A DNA stretch of 64,000 nt from Zonotrichia leucophrys gambelii (GCF_028769735.1 NC_088179.1:6394001-6458000); one strand, 5' to 3'. Numbered from the stretch's first letter, positions 14,766-25,316 are shown. Made by a program: numbers and translations. The notes: generated from the sequence alone by a model not told the origin.

Positions 14766-14885
14766 ATGCCTACAGCACCCGGTATTCCCAGGCGGTCTCC
14801 CATCCAAGTACTAACCGGGCCCGACCCTGCTTAGCTTCCGAGATCAGACGAGATCGGGCGTTCTCAGGGTGGTATGGCCGTAGGC
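14766..14885 (-). rRNA. 5S rRNA gene, array copy 4
   Basis: Full-length consensus 5S gene of 120 bp with intact control boxes and terminator. Confidence 0.95.
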
Positions 14886-15143
14886 ACCCACCGGCCCCTC
14901 CGCAGCGCTCTCGAGCACCCGGCACCAGCCTCCCGGCACACGCCGACGCCGCACCGGGCACCACCGCCACCTCTCCGCCACACAGGCCCACGCCGGACCC
15001 TGGCCACGCCGCCCGGGCCACCCCTCGCCCCCCAAGGCCACAAGCCGCACCCCAAAAGCACACCTGCCCCCTCCCTGCAGGCCCTGGCCTCGGCTGCCCA
15101 GGCAAAACGAGAGACCGCCCGGGCACCAAAGGCGCCAAAAGAG

Positions 15144-15263
15144 ATGCCTACAGCACCCGGTATTCCCAGGCGGTCTCCCATCCAAGTACTAACCGGGCCC
15201 GACCCTGCTTAGCTTCCGAGATCAGACGAGATCGGGCGTTCTCAGGGTGGTATGGCCGTAGGC
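15144..15263 (-). rRNA. 5S rRNA gene, array copy 5
   Basis: Full-length consensus gene. The spacer upstream of it (from 15264) carries the GTCACG variant and the first of many single-base losses. Confidence 0.95.
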
Positions 15264-15507
15264 ACCCACCGGCCCCTCCGCAGCGCTCTCGAGCCCCGCA
15301 CCAGCCTCCCGGCACACGCCGACGCCGCACCGGCACCACCGCCACCTCTCCGCCACACAGGCCCACGCCGGACCCTGGTCACGCGCCGGGCCACCCCTCG
15401 CCCCAAGGCCACAAGCCGCACCCAAAAGCACACCTGCCCCTCCCTGCAGGCCCTGCCTCGGCTGCCCAGGCAAAACAGAGACCGCCGGCACCAAAGGCGC
15501 CAAAGAG

Positions 15508-15618
15508 ATGCCTACAGCACCGGTATTCCCAGCGGTCTCCATCAAGTACTAACCGGGCCCGACCTGCTTAGCTTCCGGATCAACGAGATCGGGCGTTCTC
15601 AGGTGGTATGGCCGTAGC
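15508..15618 (-). rRNA. 5S rRNA gene, array copy 6, with scattered 1-bp deletions
   Basis: It is 111 bp long because about nine single bases are missing relative to the consensus. The losses include one in each stem end and some inside the control region. Similar losses in the flanking spacer suggest sequencing error rather than a pseudogene. Confidence 0.75.
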
Positions 15619-15865
15619 ACCCACCGGCCCCTCCGCAGCGCTCTCGAGCACCCGCACCAGCCTCCCGGCACACGCCGACGCCGCACCGGGCACCACCGCC
15701 ACCTCTCCGCCACAAGGCCCACGCCGACCCTGGCCACGCCGCCCGGGCCACCCCTCGCCCCCCAAGGCCACAAGCCCACCCCAAAAGCCACCTGCCCCCT
15801 CCCTGCAGGCCCGGCCTCGCTGCCCAGCAAAACGAGAACCGCCCGCACCAAAGGCGCCAAAAGAG

Positions 15866-15977
15866 ATCCTACAGCACCCGTATTCCCAGGCGGTCTCCCA
15901 CCAAGTACTACCGGCCCGACCCTGCTTACTTCCGAGATCAGACGAGATCGGCGTTCTCAGGGTGGTAGGCCGTAGGC
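15866..15977 (-). rRNA. 5S rRNA gene, array copy 7, with scattered 1-bp deletions
   Basis: It is 112 bp with several single-base losses (for example ATCCTACAG for ATGCCTACAG at the 3' end). It has the same low-quality appearance as copy 6. Confidence 0.75.
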
Positions 15978-16228
15978 ACCCACCGCCCCTCCGCAGCGCC
16001 TCGAGCACCCGCACCCCTCCCGGCACACGCCGACGCCGCACCGGCACCACCGCCACCTCTCCGCCACACAGGCCCACGCCGACCCTGGCCACGCCGCCCG
16101 GGCCACCCCTGGCCCCCCAAGGCCACAAGCCGCACCCCAAAAGCACACCTGCCCCCTCCCTGCAGGCCCTGGCCTCGGCTGCCCAGGCAAAACGAGAGAC
16201 CGCCCGGGCACCGAAGGCGCCAAAAGAG

Positions 16229-16346
16229 ATGCCTACAGCACCCGTATTCCCAGGCGGTCTCCCATCCAAGTACTAACCGGCCCGACCCTGCTTAGCTTCC
16301 GAGATCAGACGAGATCGGGCGTTCTCAGGGTGGTATGGCCGTAGGC
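16229..16346 (-). rRNA. 5S rRNA gene, array copy 8
   Basis: 118 bp. One base is missing from each of two runs (CCCGTATT and ACCGGCCC); otherwise consensus. Confidence 0.88.
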
Positions 16347-16604
16347 ACCCACCGGCCCCTCCGCAGCGCTCTCGAGCACCCGGCACCAGCCTCCCGGCAC
16401 ACGCCGACGCCGCACCGGGCACCACCGCCACCTCTCCGCCACACAGGCCCACGCCGGACCCTGGCCACGCCGCCCGGGCCACCCCTCGCCCCCCAAGGCC
16501 ACAAGCCGCACCCCAAAAGCACACCTGCCCCCTCCCTGCAGGCCCTGGCCTCGGCTGCCCAGGCAAAACGAGAGACCGCCCGGGCACCAAAGGCGCCAAA
16601 AGAG

Positions 16605-16724
16605 ATGCCTACAGCACCCGGTATTCCCAGGCGGTCTCCCATCCAAGTACTAACCGGGCCCGACCCTGCTTAGCTTCCGAGATCAGACGAGATCGGGCGT
16701 TCTCAGGGTGGTATGGCCGTAGGC
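16605..16724 (-). rRNA. 5S rRNA gene, array copy 9
   Basis: Full-length consensus gene. The spacer on its 5' side is the GCGCCCTCG/CTGGCC subtype. Confidence 0.95.
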
Positions 16725-16982
16725 ACCCACCGGCCCCTCCGCAGCGCCCTCGAGCACCCGGCACCAGCCTCCCGGCACACGCCGACGCCGCACCGGGCAC
16801 CACCGCCACCTCTCCGCCACACAGGCCCACGCCGGACCCTGGCCACGCCGCCCGGGCCACCCCTGGCCCCCCAAGGCCACAAGCCGCACCCCAAAAGCAC
16901 ACCTGCCCCCTCCCTGCAGGCCCTGGCCTCGGCTGCCCAGGCAAAACGAGAGACCGCCCGGGCACCAAAGGCGCCAAAAGAG

Positions 16983-17100
16983 ATGCCTACAGCACCCGGT
17001 ATTCCCAGGGTCTCCCATCCAAGTACTAACCGGGCCCGACCCTGCTTAGCTTCCGAGATCAGACGAGATCGGGCGTTCTCAGGGTGGTATGGCCGTAGGC
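16983..17100 (-). rRNA. 5S rRNA gene, array copy 10
   Basis: 118 bp. Two bases are missing in the C-box region (CCCAGGGTCTCCC for CCCAGGCGGTCTCCC). Confidence 0.88.
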
Positions 17101-17356
17101 ACCCACCGGCCCCTCCGCAGCGCTCTCGAGCACCCGGCACCAGCCTCCCGGCACACGCCGACGCCGCACCGGGCACCACCGCCACCTCTCCGCCACACAG
17201 GCCCACGCCGGACCCTGGCCACGCCGCCCGGGCCACCCTCGCCCCCCAAGGCCACAAGCCGCACCCCAAAAGCACACCTGCCCCCTCCCTGCAGGCCCTG
17301 GCCTCGGCTGCCCAGGCAAAACGAGAGACCGCCCGGCACCAAAGGCGCCAAAAGAG

Positions 17357-17473
17357 ATGCCTACAGCACCCGGTATTCCCAGCGGTCTCCCATCCAAGTA
17401 CTAACCGGGCCCGACCCTGCTTAGCTTCCGAGATCAGACGAGATCGGCGTTCTCAGGTGGTATGGCCGTAGGC
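17357..17473 (-). rRNA. 5S rRNA gene, array copy 11
   Basis: 117 bp with three single-base losses; otherwise consensus. The spacer on its 5' side is the four-site variant subtype. Confidence 0.88.
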
Positions 17474-17728
17474 ACCCACCGGCCCTCCGCAGCGCCTCGA
17501 GCACCGGCACCAGCCTCCCGGCACACGCCGGCGCCGCACCGGGCACCACCGCCACCTCTCCGCCACACAGGCCCACGCCGGACCCTGGTCACGCCGCCCG
17601 GGCCACCCCTCGCCCCCCAAGGCCTCAAGCCGCACCCCAAAAGCACACCTGCCCCCTCCCTGCAGGCCCCGGCCTCGGCTGCCCAGGCAAAACGAGAGAC
17701 CGCCCGGGCACCAAAGGCGCCAAAAGAG

Positions 17729-17847
17729 ATGCCTACAGCACCCGGTATTCCCAGCGGTCTCCCATCCAAGTACTAACCGGGCCCGACCCTGCTTAGCTTC
17801 CGAGATCAGACGAGATCGGGCGTTCTCAGGGTGGTATGGCCGTAGGC
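17729..17847 (-). rRNA. 5S rRNA gene, array copy 12
   Basis: 119 bp with one base missing (CCCAGCGGTC); otherwise consensus. Confidence 0.92.
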
Positions 17848-18104
17848 ACCCACCGCCCCTCCGCAGCGCTCTCGAGCACCCGGCACCAGCCTCCCGGCAC
17901 ACGCCGACGCCGCACCGGGCACCACCGCCACCTCTCCGCCACACAGGCCCACGCCGGACCCTGGCCACGCCGCCCGGGCCACCCCTCGCCCCCCAAGGCC
18001 ACAAGCCGCACCCCAAAAGCACACCTGCCCCCTCCCTGCAGGCCCTGGCCTCGGCTGCCCAGGCAAAACGAGAGACCGCCCGGGCACCAAAGGCGCCAAA
18101 AGAG

Positions 18105-18222
18105 ATGCCTACAGCACCCGTATTCCCAGGCGGTCTCCCATCCAAGTACTAACCGGCCCGACCCTGCTTAGCTTCCGAGATCAGACGAGATCGGGCGTTC
18201 TCAGGGTGGTATGGCCGTAGGC
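18105..18222 (-). rRNA. 5S rRNA gene, array copy 13
   Basis: 118 bp with two single-base losses in runs; otherwise consensus. Confidence 0.9.
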
Positions 18223-18480
18223 ACCCACCGGCCCCTCCGCAGCGCTCTCGAGCACCCGGCACCAGCCTCCCGGCACACGCCGACGCCGCACCGGGCACCA
18301 CCGCCACCTCTCCGCCACACAGGCCCACGCCGGACCCTGGCCACGCCGCCCGGGCCACCCCTCGCCCCCCAAGGCCACAAGCCGCACCCCAAAAGCACAC
18401 CTGCCCCCTCCCTGCAGGCCCTGGCCTCGGCTGCCCAGGCAAAACGAGAGACCGCCCGGGCACCAAAGGCGCCAAAAGAG

Positions 18481-18600
18481 ATGCCTACAGCACCCGGTAT
18501 TCCCAGGCGGTCTCCCATCCAAGTACTAACCGGGCCCGACCCTGCTTAGCTTCCGAGATCAGACGAGATCGGGCGTTCTCAGGGTGGTATGGCCGTAGGC
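18481..18600 (-). rRNA. 5S rRNA gene, array copy 14
   Basis: Full-length consensus gene. The spacer on its 5' side is the four-site variant subtype. Confidence 0.95.
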
Positions 18601-18858
18601 ACCCACCGGCCCCTCCGCAGCGCTCTCGAGCACCCGGCACCAGCCTCCCGGCACACGCCGGCGCCGCACCGGGCACCACCGCCACCTCTCCGCCACACAG
18701 GCCCACGCCGGACCCTGGTCACGCCGCCCGGGCCACCCCTCGCCCCCCAAGGCCTCAAGCCGCACCCCAAAAGCACACCTGCCCCCTCCCTGCAGGCCCC
18801 GGCCTCGGCTGCCCAGGCAAAACGAGAGACCGCCCGGGCACCAAAGGCGCCAAAAGAG

Positions 18859-18978
18859 ATGCCTACAGCACCCGGTATTCCCAGGCGGTCTCCCATCCAA
18901 GTACTAACCGGGCCCGACCCTGCTTAGCTTCCGAGATCAGACGAGATCGGGCGTTCTCAGGGTGGTATGGCCGTAGGC
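18859..18978 (-). rRNA. 5S rRNA gene, array copy 15
   Basis: Full-length consensus gene, the last intact copy before the degraded stretch. Its spacer starts normally and degrades after about 19110. Confidence 0.95.
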
Positions 18979-19244
18979 ACCCACCGGCCCCTCCGCAGCG
19001 CCCTCGAGCACCCGGCACCAGCCTCCCGCACACGCCGACGCCGCACCGGGCACCACCGCCACCTCTCCGCCACACAGGCCCACGCCGGACCCTGGCCACG
19101 CCGCCCGGGCCACCCCTCCCCCCAAGGCCAAAAAACCGCACCCAAAAGCACACCCCCCCCCCCCCCCTGCAGGCCCTGGCCCCGGGTCCCAGGCAAAAAA
19201 GAGAGACCGCCCCCCGGGCCCCCCCAAAAGGGGCCCCAAAAAAG

Positions 19245-19344
19245 ATGCCTTACAACCCCCGGGGGTTTCCCCGGCGGTCTCCCCCCCCCAAATATTAAAA
19301 CCCGGGCCCCCCCCCCCTTAGCTTCCGGATCAGACAGATCGGGA
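19245..19344 (-). pseudogene. Degraded 5S rRNA copy 16 at the edge of the low-quality stretch
   Basis: The 3' end (ATGCCTTACA) and the GCTTCCGGATCAGACAGATCGGGACG core are recognisable, but runs of C are inflated and the 5' end is lost. Probably poor consensus rather than biology. Confidence 0.5.
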
Positions 19345-20762
19345 CGGTTGGGGGAAAACCGGTGGGGGGAAAACCCCCAATCCGGGTCTGAGGGACCTTT
19401 TTGGGGCCCCCCTTTTCCCGGCCCCCGGCCCGGCCCCGGGGACCGGGGCCCCAACCCCCCCCCAAAAGGGGGCCCCCTGGCCCCTTTTTGGGGGCGGGGG
19501 CATTGGGGGGGGGGGGGCCCGGGGGCCCCCCAAAACCACCCCTTTTGGGGGAAGGGGGGGGTTTCCCGGTGCCCGGGCCCTAGAGCCGGGACCAAAAAGG
19601 GGGCCGAGAGCCTCAGGGGCCCCCCCCTTCCCCCGGCCTCCCCCCTAGAAATCCCCACCCCCCCGATTTTTCCCCGGAAAAATAAGTAGGGCGGGCCGGG
19701 GTTTGGGGTTTGGGCCCCCCTGGGTTCCGGGTTTCCCCCAAAGGGAACCCCTTTTTGGGGCCCCGGGCACCCCGGGGGGAAAAACCCCCCCTTTCCGGGG
19801 GGAGGCCCCCGGGGGGGCCCCGGGGGGGGCCCCTTTTTTAAGGGGTGCCCTAGTTTTGGGGGGGGGGGCGATGGGAGGGGTGGCCCGGGCGGGGGTGGCC
19901 CCCCGGTTTTCCCGTGGGCCCCCGGGGGGAAGGGGCCCCTGGTTTCCCGGTGCGGCGGGCGTTTCCGGGGGTTTCGGGGCCCCAGGCCCCCCCCAACCTT
20001 GGGACCAACCCCGGGCCCCCCACCCGGAACGCCGACCCGCACCGGGGAAAGGCCCCCCCCAGGGCCCCGGGGCCCGGGACCTTTTGGGGGGGGACCCCTG
20101 GGAAAAAAAAACCCCCAAAACCCCCCTGGCCCCCCCTTTTGGGCCCGGCCTGTTTTCCCGGGCAAAAGAGGCCCCCCCCCGGGGGCCAAAAGGGGGGGGG
20201 CCCCCGGGTTTTGGGGGTGCCCGGGGGGTTTTTTTGGGGGGGGGGGCCGGGGGGGCCCGGGGGGGGGGTGGCCGGGTCCCGGGGTGGGGTTGGGGGGGAG
20301 GGGGGTGGGCCGGGCCCGGGGGGCGGGTTCCCGGGTGGGGGGTGCCGGGGGGGTTGGGGGGGGCCCCCGGGGGGCCCCGGCCTTTCCCGGGAAAAGGCTG
20401 GGGGGGGTTTGGGAAACCCGAGGGGGCCGGTTTTTTTGGGGGGAGGCCCCCTGGAAAACCCCCCTTTTTTTTTTTTTTTTGGGGGCCCCCTGGGGTTTCG
20501 GGGGGGCATTCTTTTGGCGCCCCTTTTGGGCCCGGGGGCCCGTTTTTCCCCGGGGGGGCCCCGGGGCCCCCGGGGCCGGGGGGGGGGAAGGGGGGGTTTT
20601 TTTGGGGGCGGGTGGCCTTGGGGGGGGGGGTGGGCCCCCGGGCGGGTGGGCCGGGGCCGGGGGGGGGCCGTGGGCGGGGGGTGGCGGGGGGCCCCGGGGG
20701 GGCGTCGGCGTGTGCCGGGGGCTGGTGCCGGGTGTCGAGAGCGCGAGGGGGCCCCGGGGGGG

Positions 20763-20882
20763 GCCACGGCCATACCACCCTGAGAACGCCCCATCTCGTC
20801 TTTTCGGAAAACTAACCCGGGGCGGGGGCCCCTTAGTTTCTTGGAAAGGGAGACCCCCGGGGAAAAACCCCCGGGGTTGGGG
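20763..20882 (+). pseudogene. Inverted, degraded 5S rRNA unit
   Basis: GCCACGGCCATACCACCCTG at its start matches the 5S 5' end on the plus strand. The middle is garbled and GGTCTCTTTT follows. It lies in the low-quality stretch. Confidence 0.5.
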
Positions 20883-21142
20883 TCTCTTTTGGCCCTTTGG
20901 TGCCCGGGCGGTCTCTGTTTTTTCCTGGGGAGCCCAGGCCCGGGGGCCCGAGGGGGGGGGAAAGGGGTGCTTTTTGGGGGGCGGGTTGTGGCCTTGGGGG
21001 GGGGGGGGTGGGCCCCGGGGGGCGGGGGCCCGGGGCCGGGGTGGGCCTTGTGGCGGAGGGTGGCGGGGGGGTGCCCGGTGCGGCGTCGGCGGTGCCCGGG
21101 GGGGTGGTGCCGGGGCCCGAGGGCGTCGGGGGGCCGGGGGGG

Positions 21143-21251
21143 GCCCACGGCCATACCACCCCGAGAACCCCGATTCGTTGATTCGGAAGCTAACAGGTCG
21201 GGCCCGGTTTTACTTGGGGGAGACCCCCTGGGAAAACCGGGTCTGTAGCAT
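21143..21251 (+). pseudogene. Inverted, degraded 5S rRNA unit
   Basis: It begins CCCACGGCCATACCACC, contains GATTCGGAAGCTAAC and GGGAGACC, and ends CTGTAGCAT followed by CTCTTTTGGCGCC. Several small errors are present. Confidence 0.55.
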
Positions 21252-21504
21252 CTCTTTTGGCGCCCTTTGGTGCCCGGGGGGTCTCTCGTTTTGCCTGGGG
21301 AGCCGAGGCCAGGGGCCCGCAGGGAGGGGGCATGTGCTTTTGGGGTGCGGGTTTGGCCTTGGGGGGGGAGGGGTGGCCCGGGCGGGTGGCCCGGGGCCCG
21401 GCGTGGGCCCGTGTGGGGGAGAGGTGGCGGGGTGCCCGGTGCGGGGGTCGGGGGTGTCCGGGAGGTGGGGCCGGGGCTCGAGGCGCTGCGGGGGGGCCGG
21501 TGGG

Positions 21505-21620
21505 GCCACGGCCCCTACCCCTGAGAACGCCCGATTTTCTGATCTCGGAACTAAGCGGGTGGGCCCCCGGTTAGTACTTGGATGGGGGACCGCCCCTGGG
21601 AATCCGGGTGCTGTAGGCAT
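21505..21620 (+). rRNA. Inverted 5S rRNA unit, nearly full length
   Basis: 116 bp on the plus strand. TGATCTCGGAACTAAGCGGG, GGTTAGTACTTGGATGGG and GTGCTGTAGGCAT are clear and a TTTT terminator follows. It is the best of the inverted units, yet still carries many mismatches. Confidence 0.6.
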
Positions 21621-21869
21621 CTCTTTTGGCGCCTTTGGTGCCCGGGCGGGCCTCTTTTCCGGGCCCGCCGAGGCCGGGCCGCAGGGAGGGGGAGGTTGCT
21701 TTTTGGGGTGCGGGTTGTGGCCTTGGGGGGGGAGGGGTGGCCCGGGCGGCGTGGCCAGGGGCCCGGGGTGGGGCCCGTGTGGCGGAGAGGTGGCGTGGTG
21801 CCGGTGCGGCGTCGCGTGTCGGGGGGGTGGTTTCGGGTGCTCGAGAGCGCTGCGGGGGGGCCGGTGGGT

Positions 21870-21939
21870 GCTAGGCATACCCCCCTGGAAAAGCCCACCG
21901 TCTGATCTCGGAAAAATAAGCGGGGCGGGCCCGGTTTAG
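21870..21939 (+). pseudogene. Inverted 5S rRNA unit truncated by the N gap
   Basis: GCTAGGCATACC, TGATCTCGGAAAAATAAGC and GGCCCGGTTTAG are recognisable before the Ns at 21940. Confidence 0.5.
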
Positions 21940-22132
21940 NNNNNNNNNNCCACCGCCACCTCTCCGCCACACAGGCCCACGCCGGACCCTGGCCACGCCG
22001 CCCGGGCCACCCCTGGCCCCCCAAGGCCACAAGCCGCACCCCAAAAGCACACCTGCCCCCTCCCTGCAGGCCCTGGCCTCGGCTGCCCAGGCAAAACGAG
22101 AGACCGCCCGGGCACCAAAGGCGCCAAAAGAG

Positions 22133-22252
22133 ATGCCTACAGCACCCGGTATTCCCAGGCGGTCTCCCATCCAAGTACTAACCGGGCCCGACCCTGCTTA
22201 GCTTCCGAGATCAGACGAGATCGGGCGTTCTCAGGGTGGTATGGCCGTAGGC
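22133..22252 (-). rRNA. 5S rRNA gene, array copy 17
   Basis: Full-length consensus gene, the first after the N gap. Confidence 0.95.
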
Positions 22253-22510
22253 ACCCACCGGCCCCTCCGCAGCGCTCTCGAGCACCCGGCACCAGCCTCC
22301 CGGCACACGCCGACGCCGCACCGGGCACCACCGCCACCTCTCCGCCACACAGGCCCACGCCGGACCCTGGCCACGCCGCCCGGGCCACCCCTGGCCCCCA
22401 AGGCCACAAGCCGCACCCCAAAAGCACACCTGCCCCCCCCCTGCGGGCCCTGGCCTCGGCTGCCCAGGAAAAAACGAGAGACCGCCCGGGCACCAAAGGC
22501 GCCAAAAGAG

Positions 22511-22630
22511 ATGCCTACAGCACCCGGTATTCCCAGGCGGTCTCCCATCCAAGTACTAACCGGGCCCGACCCTGCTTAGCTTCCGAGATCAGACGAGATC
22601 GGGCGTTCTCAGGGTGGTATGGCCGTAGGC
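22511..22630 (-). rRNA. 5S rRNA gene, array copy 18
   Basis: Full-length consensus gene. The spacer on its 3' side has small run-length changes (CCCCCCCCTGCGGG, CAGGAAAAAACG). Confidence 0.95.
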
Positions 22631-22887
22631 ACCCACCGGCCCCTCCGCAGCGCTCTCGAGCACCCGGCACCAGCCTCCCGGCACACGCCGACGCCGCACC
22701 GGGCACCACCGCCACCTCTCCGCCACACAGGCCCACGCCGGACCCTGGCCACGCCGCCCGGGCCACCCCTGGCCCCCAAGGCCACAAGCCGCACCCCAAA
22801 AGCACACCTGCCCCCTCCCTGCAGGCCCTGGCCTCGGCTGCCCAGGCAAAACGAGAGACCGCCCGGGCACCAAAGGCGCCAAAAGAG

Positions 22888-23007
22888 ATGCCTACAGCAC
22901 CCGGTATTCCCAGGCGGTCTCCCATCCAAGTACTAACCGGGCCCGACCCTGCTTAGCTTCCGAGATCAGACGAGATCGGGCGTTCTCAGGGTGGTATGGC
23001 CGTAGGC
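22888..23007 (-). rRNA. 5S rRNA gene, array copy 19
   Basis: Full-length consensus gene. The spacer on its 5' side is the GCGCCCTCG/CTGGCC subtype, as at copy 9. Confidence 0.95.
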
Positions 23008-23265
23008 ACCCACCGGCCCCTCCGCAGCGCCCTCGAGCACCCGGCACCAGCCTCCCGGCACACGCCGACGCCGCACCGGGCACCACCGCCACCTCTCCGC
23101 CACACAGGCCCACGCCGGACCCTGGCCACGCCGCCCGGGCCACCCCTGGCCCCCCAAGGCCACAAGCCGCACCCCAAAAGCACACCTGCCCCCTCCCTGC
23201 AGGCCCTGGCCTCGGCTGCCCAGGCAAAACGAGAGACCGCCCGGGCACCAAAGGCGCCAAAAGAG

Positions 23266-23385
23266 ATGCCTACAGCACCCGGTATTCCCAGGCGGTCTCC
23301 CATCCAAGTACTAACCGGGCCCGACCCTGCTTAGCTTCCGAGATCAGACGAGATCGGGCGTTCTCAGGGTGGTATGGCCGTAGGC
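23266..23385 (-). rRNA. 5S rRNA gene, array copy 20
   Basis: Full-length consensus gene with intact control boxes and T4 terminator. Confidence 0.95.
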
Positions 23386-23643
23386 ACCCACCGGCCCCTC
23401 CGCAGCGCTCTCGAGCACCCGGCACCAGCCTCCCGGCACACGCCGACGCCGCACCGGGCACCACCGCCACCTCTCCGCCACACAGGCCCACGCCGGACCC
23501 TGGCCACGCCGCCCGGGCCACCCCTCGCCCCCCAAGGCCACAAGCCGCACCCCAAAAGCACACCTGCCCCCTCCCTGCAGGCCCTGGCCTCGGCTGCCCA
23601 GGCAAAACGAGAGACCGCCCGGGCACCAAAGGCGCCAAAAGAG

Positions 23644-23763
23644 ATGCCTACAGCACCCGGTATTCCCAGGCGGTCTCCCATCCAAGTACTAACCGGGCCC
23701 GACCCTGCTTAGCTTCCGAGATCAGACGAGATCGGGCGTTCTCAGGGTGGTATGGCCGTAGGC
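23644..23763 (-). rRNA. 5S rRNA gene, array copy 21
   Basis: Full-length consensus gene. The spacer on its 5' side is the four-site variant subtype. Confidence 0.95.
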
Positions 23764-24021
23764 ACCCACCGGCCCCTCCGCAGCGCTCTCGAGCACCCGG
23801 CACCAGCCTCCCGGCACACGCCGGCGCCGCACCGGGCACCACCGCCACCTCTCCGCCACACAGGCCCACGCCGGACCCTGGTCACGCCGCCCGGGCCACC
23901 CCTCGCCCCCCAAGGCCTCAAGCCGCACCCCAAAAGCACACCTGCCCCCTCCCTGCAGGCCCCGGCCTCGGCTGCCCAGGCAAAACGAGAGACCGCCCGG
24001 GCACCAAAGGCGCCAAAAGAG

Positions 24022-24141
24022 ATGCCTACAGCACCCGGTATTCCCAGGCGGTCTCCCATCCAAGTACTAACCGGGCCCGACCCTGCTTAGCTTCCGAGAT
24101 CAGACGAGATCGGGCGTTCTCAGGGTGGTATGGCCGTAGGC
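24022..24141 (-). rRNA. 5S rRNA gene, array copy 22
   Basis: Full-length consensus gene. The spacer on its 5' side is a hybrid, variant at two diagnostic sites and standard at the other two. Confidence 0.95.
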
Positions 24142-24399
24142 ACCCACCGGCCCCTCCGCAGCGCTCTCGAGCACCCGGCACCAGCCTCCCGGCACACGCC
24201 GGCGCCGCACCGGGCACCACCGCCACCTCTCCGCCACACAGGCCCACGCCGGACCCTGGTCACGCCGCCCGGGCCACCCCTCGCCCCCCAAGGCCACAAG
24301 CCGCACCCCAAAAGCACACCTGCCCCCTCCCTGCAGGCCCTGGCCTCGGCTGCCCAGGCAAAACGAGAGACCGCCCGGGCACCAAAGGCGCCAAAAGAG

Positions 24400-24519
24400 A
24401 TGCCTACAGCACCCGGTATTCCCAGGCGGTCTCCCATCCAAGTACTAACCGGGCCCGACCCTGCTTAGCTTCCGAGATCAGACGAGATCGGGCGTTCTCA
24501 GGGTGGTATGGCCGTAGGC
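24400..24519 (-). rRNA. 5S rRNA gene, array copy 23
   Basis: Full-length consensus gene with intact control boxes and terminator. Confidence 0.95.
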
Positions 24520-24776
24520 ACCCACCGGCCCCTCCGCAGCGCCTCGAGCACCCGGCACCAGCCTCCCGGCACACGCCGACGCCGCACCGGGCACCACCGC
24601 CACCTCTCCGCCACACAGGCCCACGCCGGACCCTGGCCACGCCGCCCGGGCCACCCCTGGCCCCCCAAGGCCACAAGCCGCACCCCAAAAGCACACCTGC
24701 CCCCTCCCTGCAGGCCCTGGCCTCGGCTGCCCAGGCAAAACGAGAGACCGCCCGGGCACCAAAGGCGCCAAAAGAG

Positions 24777-24896
24777 ATGCCTACAGCACCCGGTATTCCC
24801 AGGCGGTCTCCCATCCAAGTACTAACCGGGCCCGACCCTGCTTAGCTTCCGAGATCAGACGAGATCGGGCGTTCTCAGGGTGGTATGGCCGTAGGC
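24777..24896 (-). rRNA. 5S rRNA gene, array copy 24, right end of the array
   Basis: Full-length consensus gene. Its 5' spacer stops matching the array after about 25020, where unique sequence begins. It is therefore the first 5S gene in the direction of transcription. Confidence 0.95.
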
Positions 24897-25089
24897 ACCC
24901 ACCGGCCCCTCCGCAGCGCTCTCGAGCACCCGGCACCAGCCTCCCGGCACACGCCGACGCCGCACCGGGCACCACCGCCACCTCTCCGCCACACAGGCCC
25001 ACGCCGGACCCTGGACACGCCTCCCGTCCTACTAAAGGCACACGAGGCACAAAAGTCATGCTTGGCACACCAATTTGTGTCTGCTTCCA

Positions 25090-25310
25090 ATCCGCTTCCG
25101 AAGGTAACGCGCGTCCTCCTCCAGGTTTTTCTTTCCGGAAACTATGTGCCGATGAGGCGGCTGAGAGCAGCGTGGTCATGGCCGGTCTGTGTTTGGCGGG
25201 AACGAGGCCGTGTGGAAGAGGCGATTGTTATTGGACAATGCTAGGTCGGCGATTTCCGATTTGCAGATCCGTTGCCCTCCTCGTGTTGCGATTGGTGGCA
25301 TTTCAAGTCC
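25090..25310. promoter_or_regulatory. Promoter-like patch at the right edge of the 5S array
   Basis: It contains an ETS/STAT-type palindrome TTTCCGGAAA (25132-25141), an E2F-type TTTGGCGGGAA (25192-25202), two inverted CCAAT boxes (25230-25234 and 25291-25295) and several CpGs. No coding exon follows that I can recognise. Confidence 0.45.
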
Positions 25311-25316
25311 TCGGCT

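Larger units (their letters stand above)
19120..21949. other. Low-quality, homopolymer-inflated and inverted part of the 5S array, ending in an N gap
   Basis: From about 19120 runs of C and G lengthen. From about 19.6 kb the 5S units read on the plus strand, with terminators TCTCTTTTGGCGCC at about 20.51, 21.25 and 21.62 kb. Ten Ns occupy 21940-21949, and normal minus-strand units resume at 21950. An erroneous or fold-back read joined at a contig end fits best. Confidence 0.8.
13509..25020 (-). repeat. Tandem 5S rDNA array, unit about 378 bp
   Basis: Each unit has one 5S gene of about 120 bp on the minus strand and a GC-rich spacer of about 258 bp. Good units measure 375-378 bp. The array starts and ends within the spacer. 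About 30 unit lengths fit; 24 minus-strand genes are placed, plus degraded plus-strand genes between about 19.35 and 21.94 kb. No other gene is seen in the spacer. The long open frames across it arise because 378 is divisible by three. Confidence 0.95.

Noticed and set aside
19645..21939. Glycine/proline-rich frames of 370-646 codons
   Set aside because: They arise from inflated G and C runs in the low-quality stretch.
13480..24825. Long open reading frames across the 5S array, up to 444 codons, on both strands
   Set aside because: They are tandem copies of 5S gene plus spacer. The 378 bp unit is a multiple of three and GC-rich, so frames stay open by chance.
13509..25020. CRISPR-like regular repeats
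   Set aside because: The repeated part is a 5S rRNA gene with spacers that are also repeated. This is a eukaryotic rDNA array.
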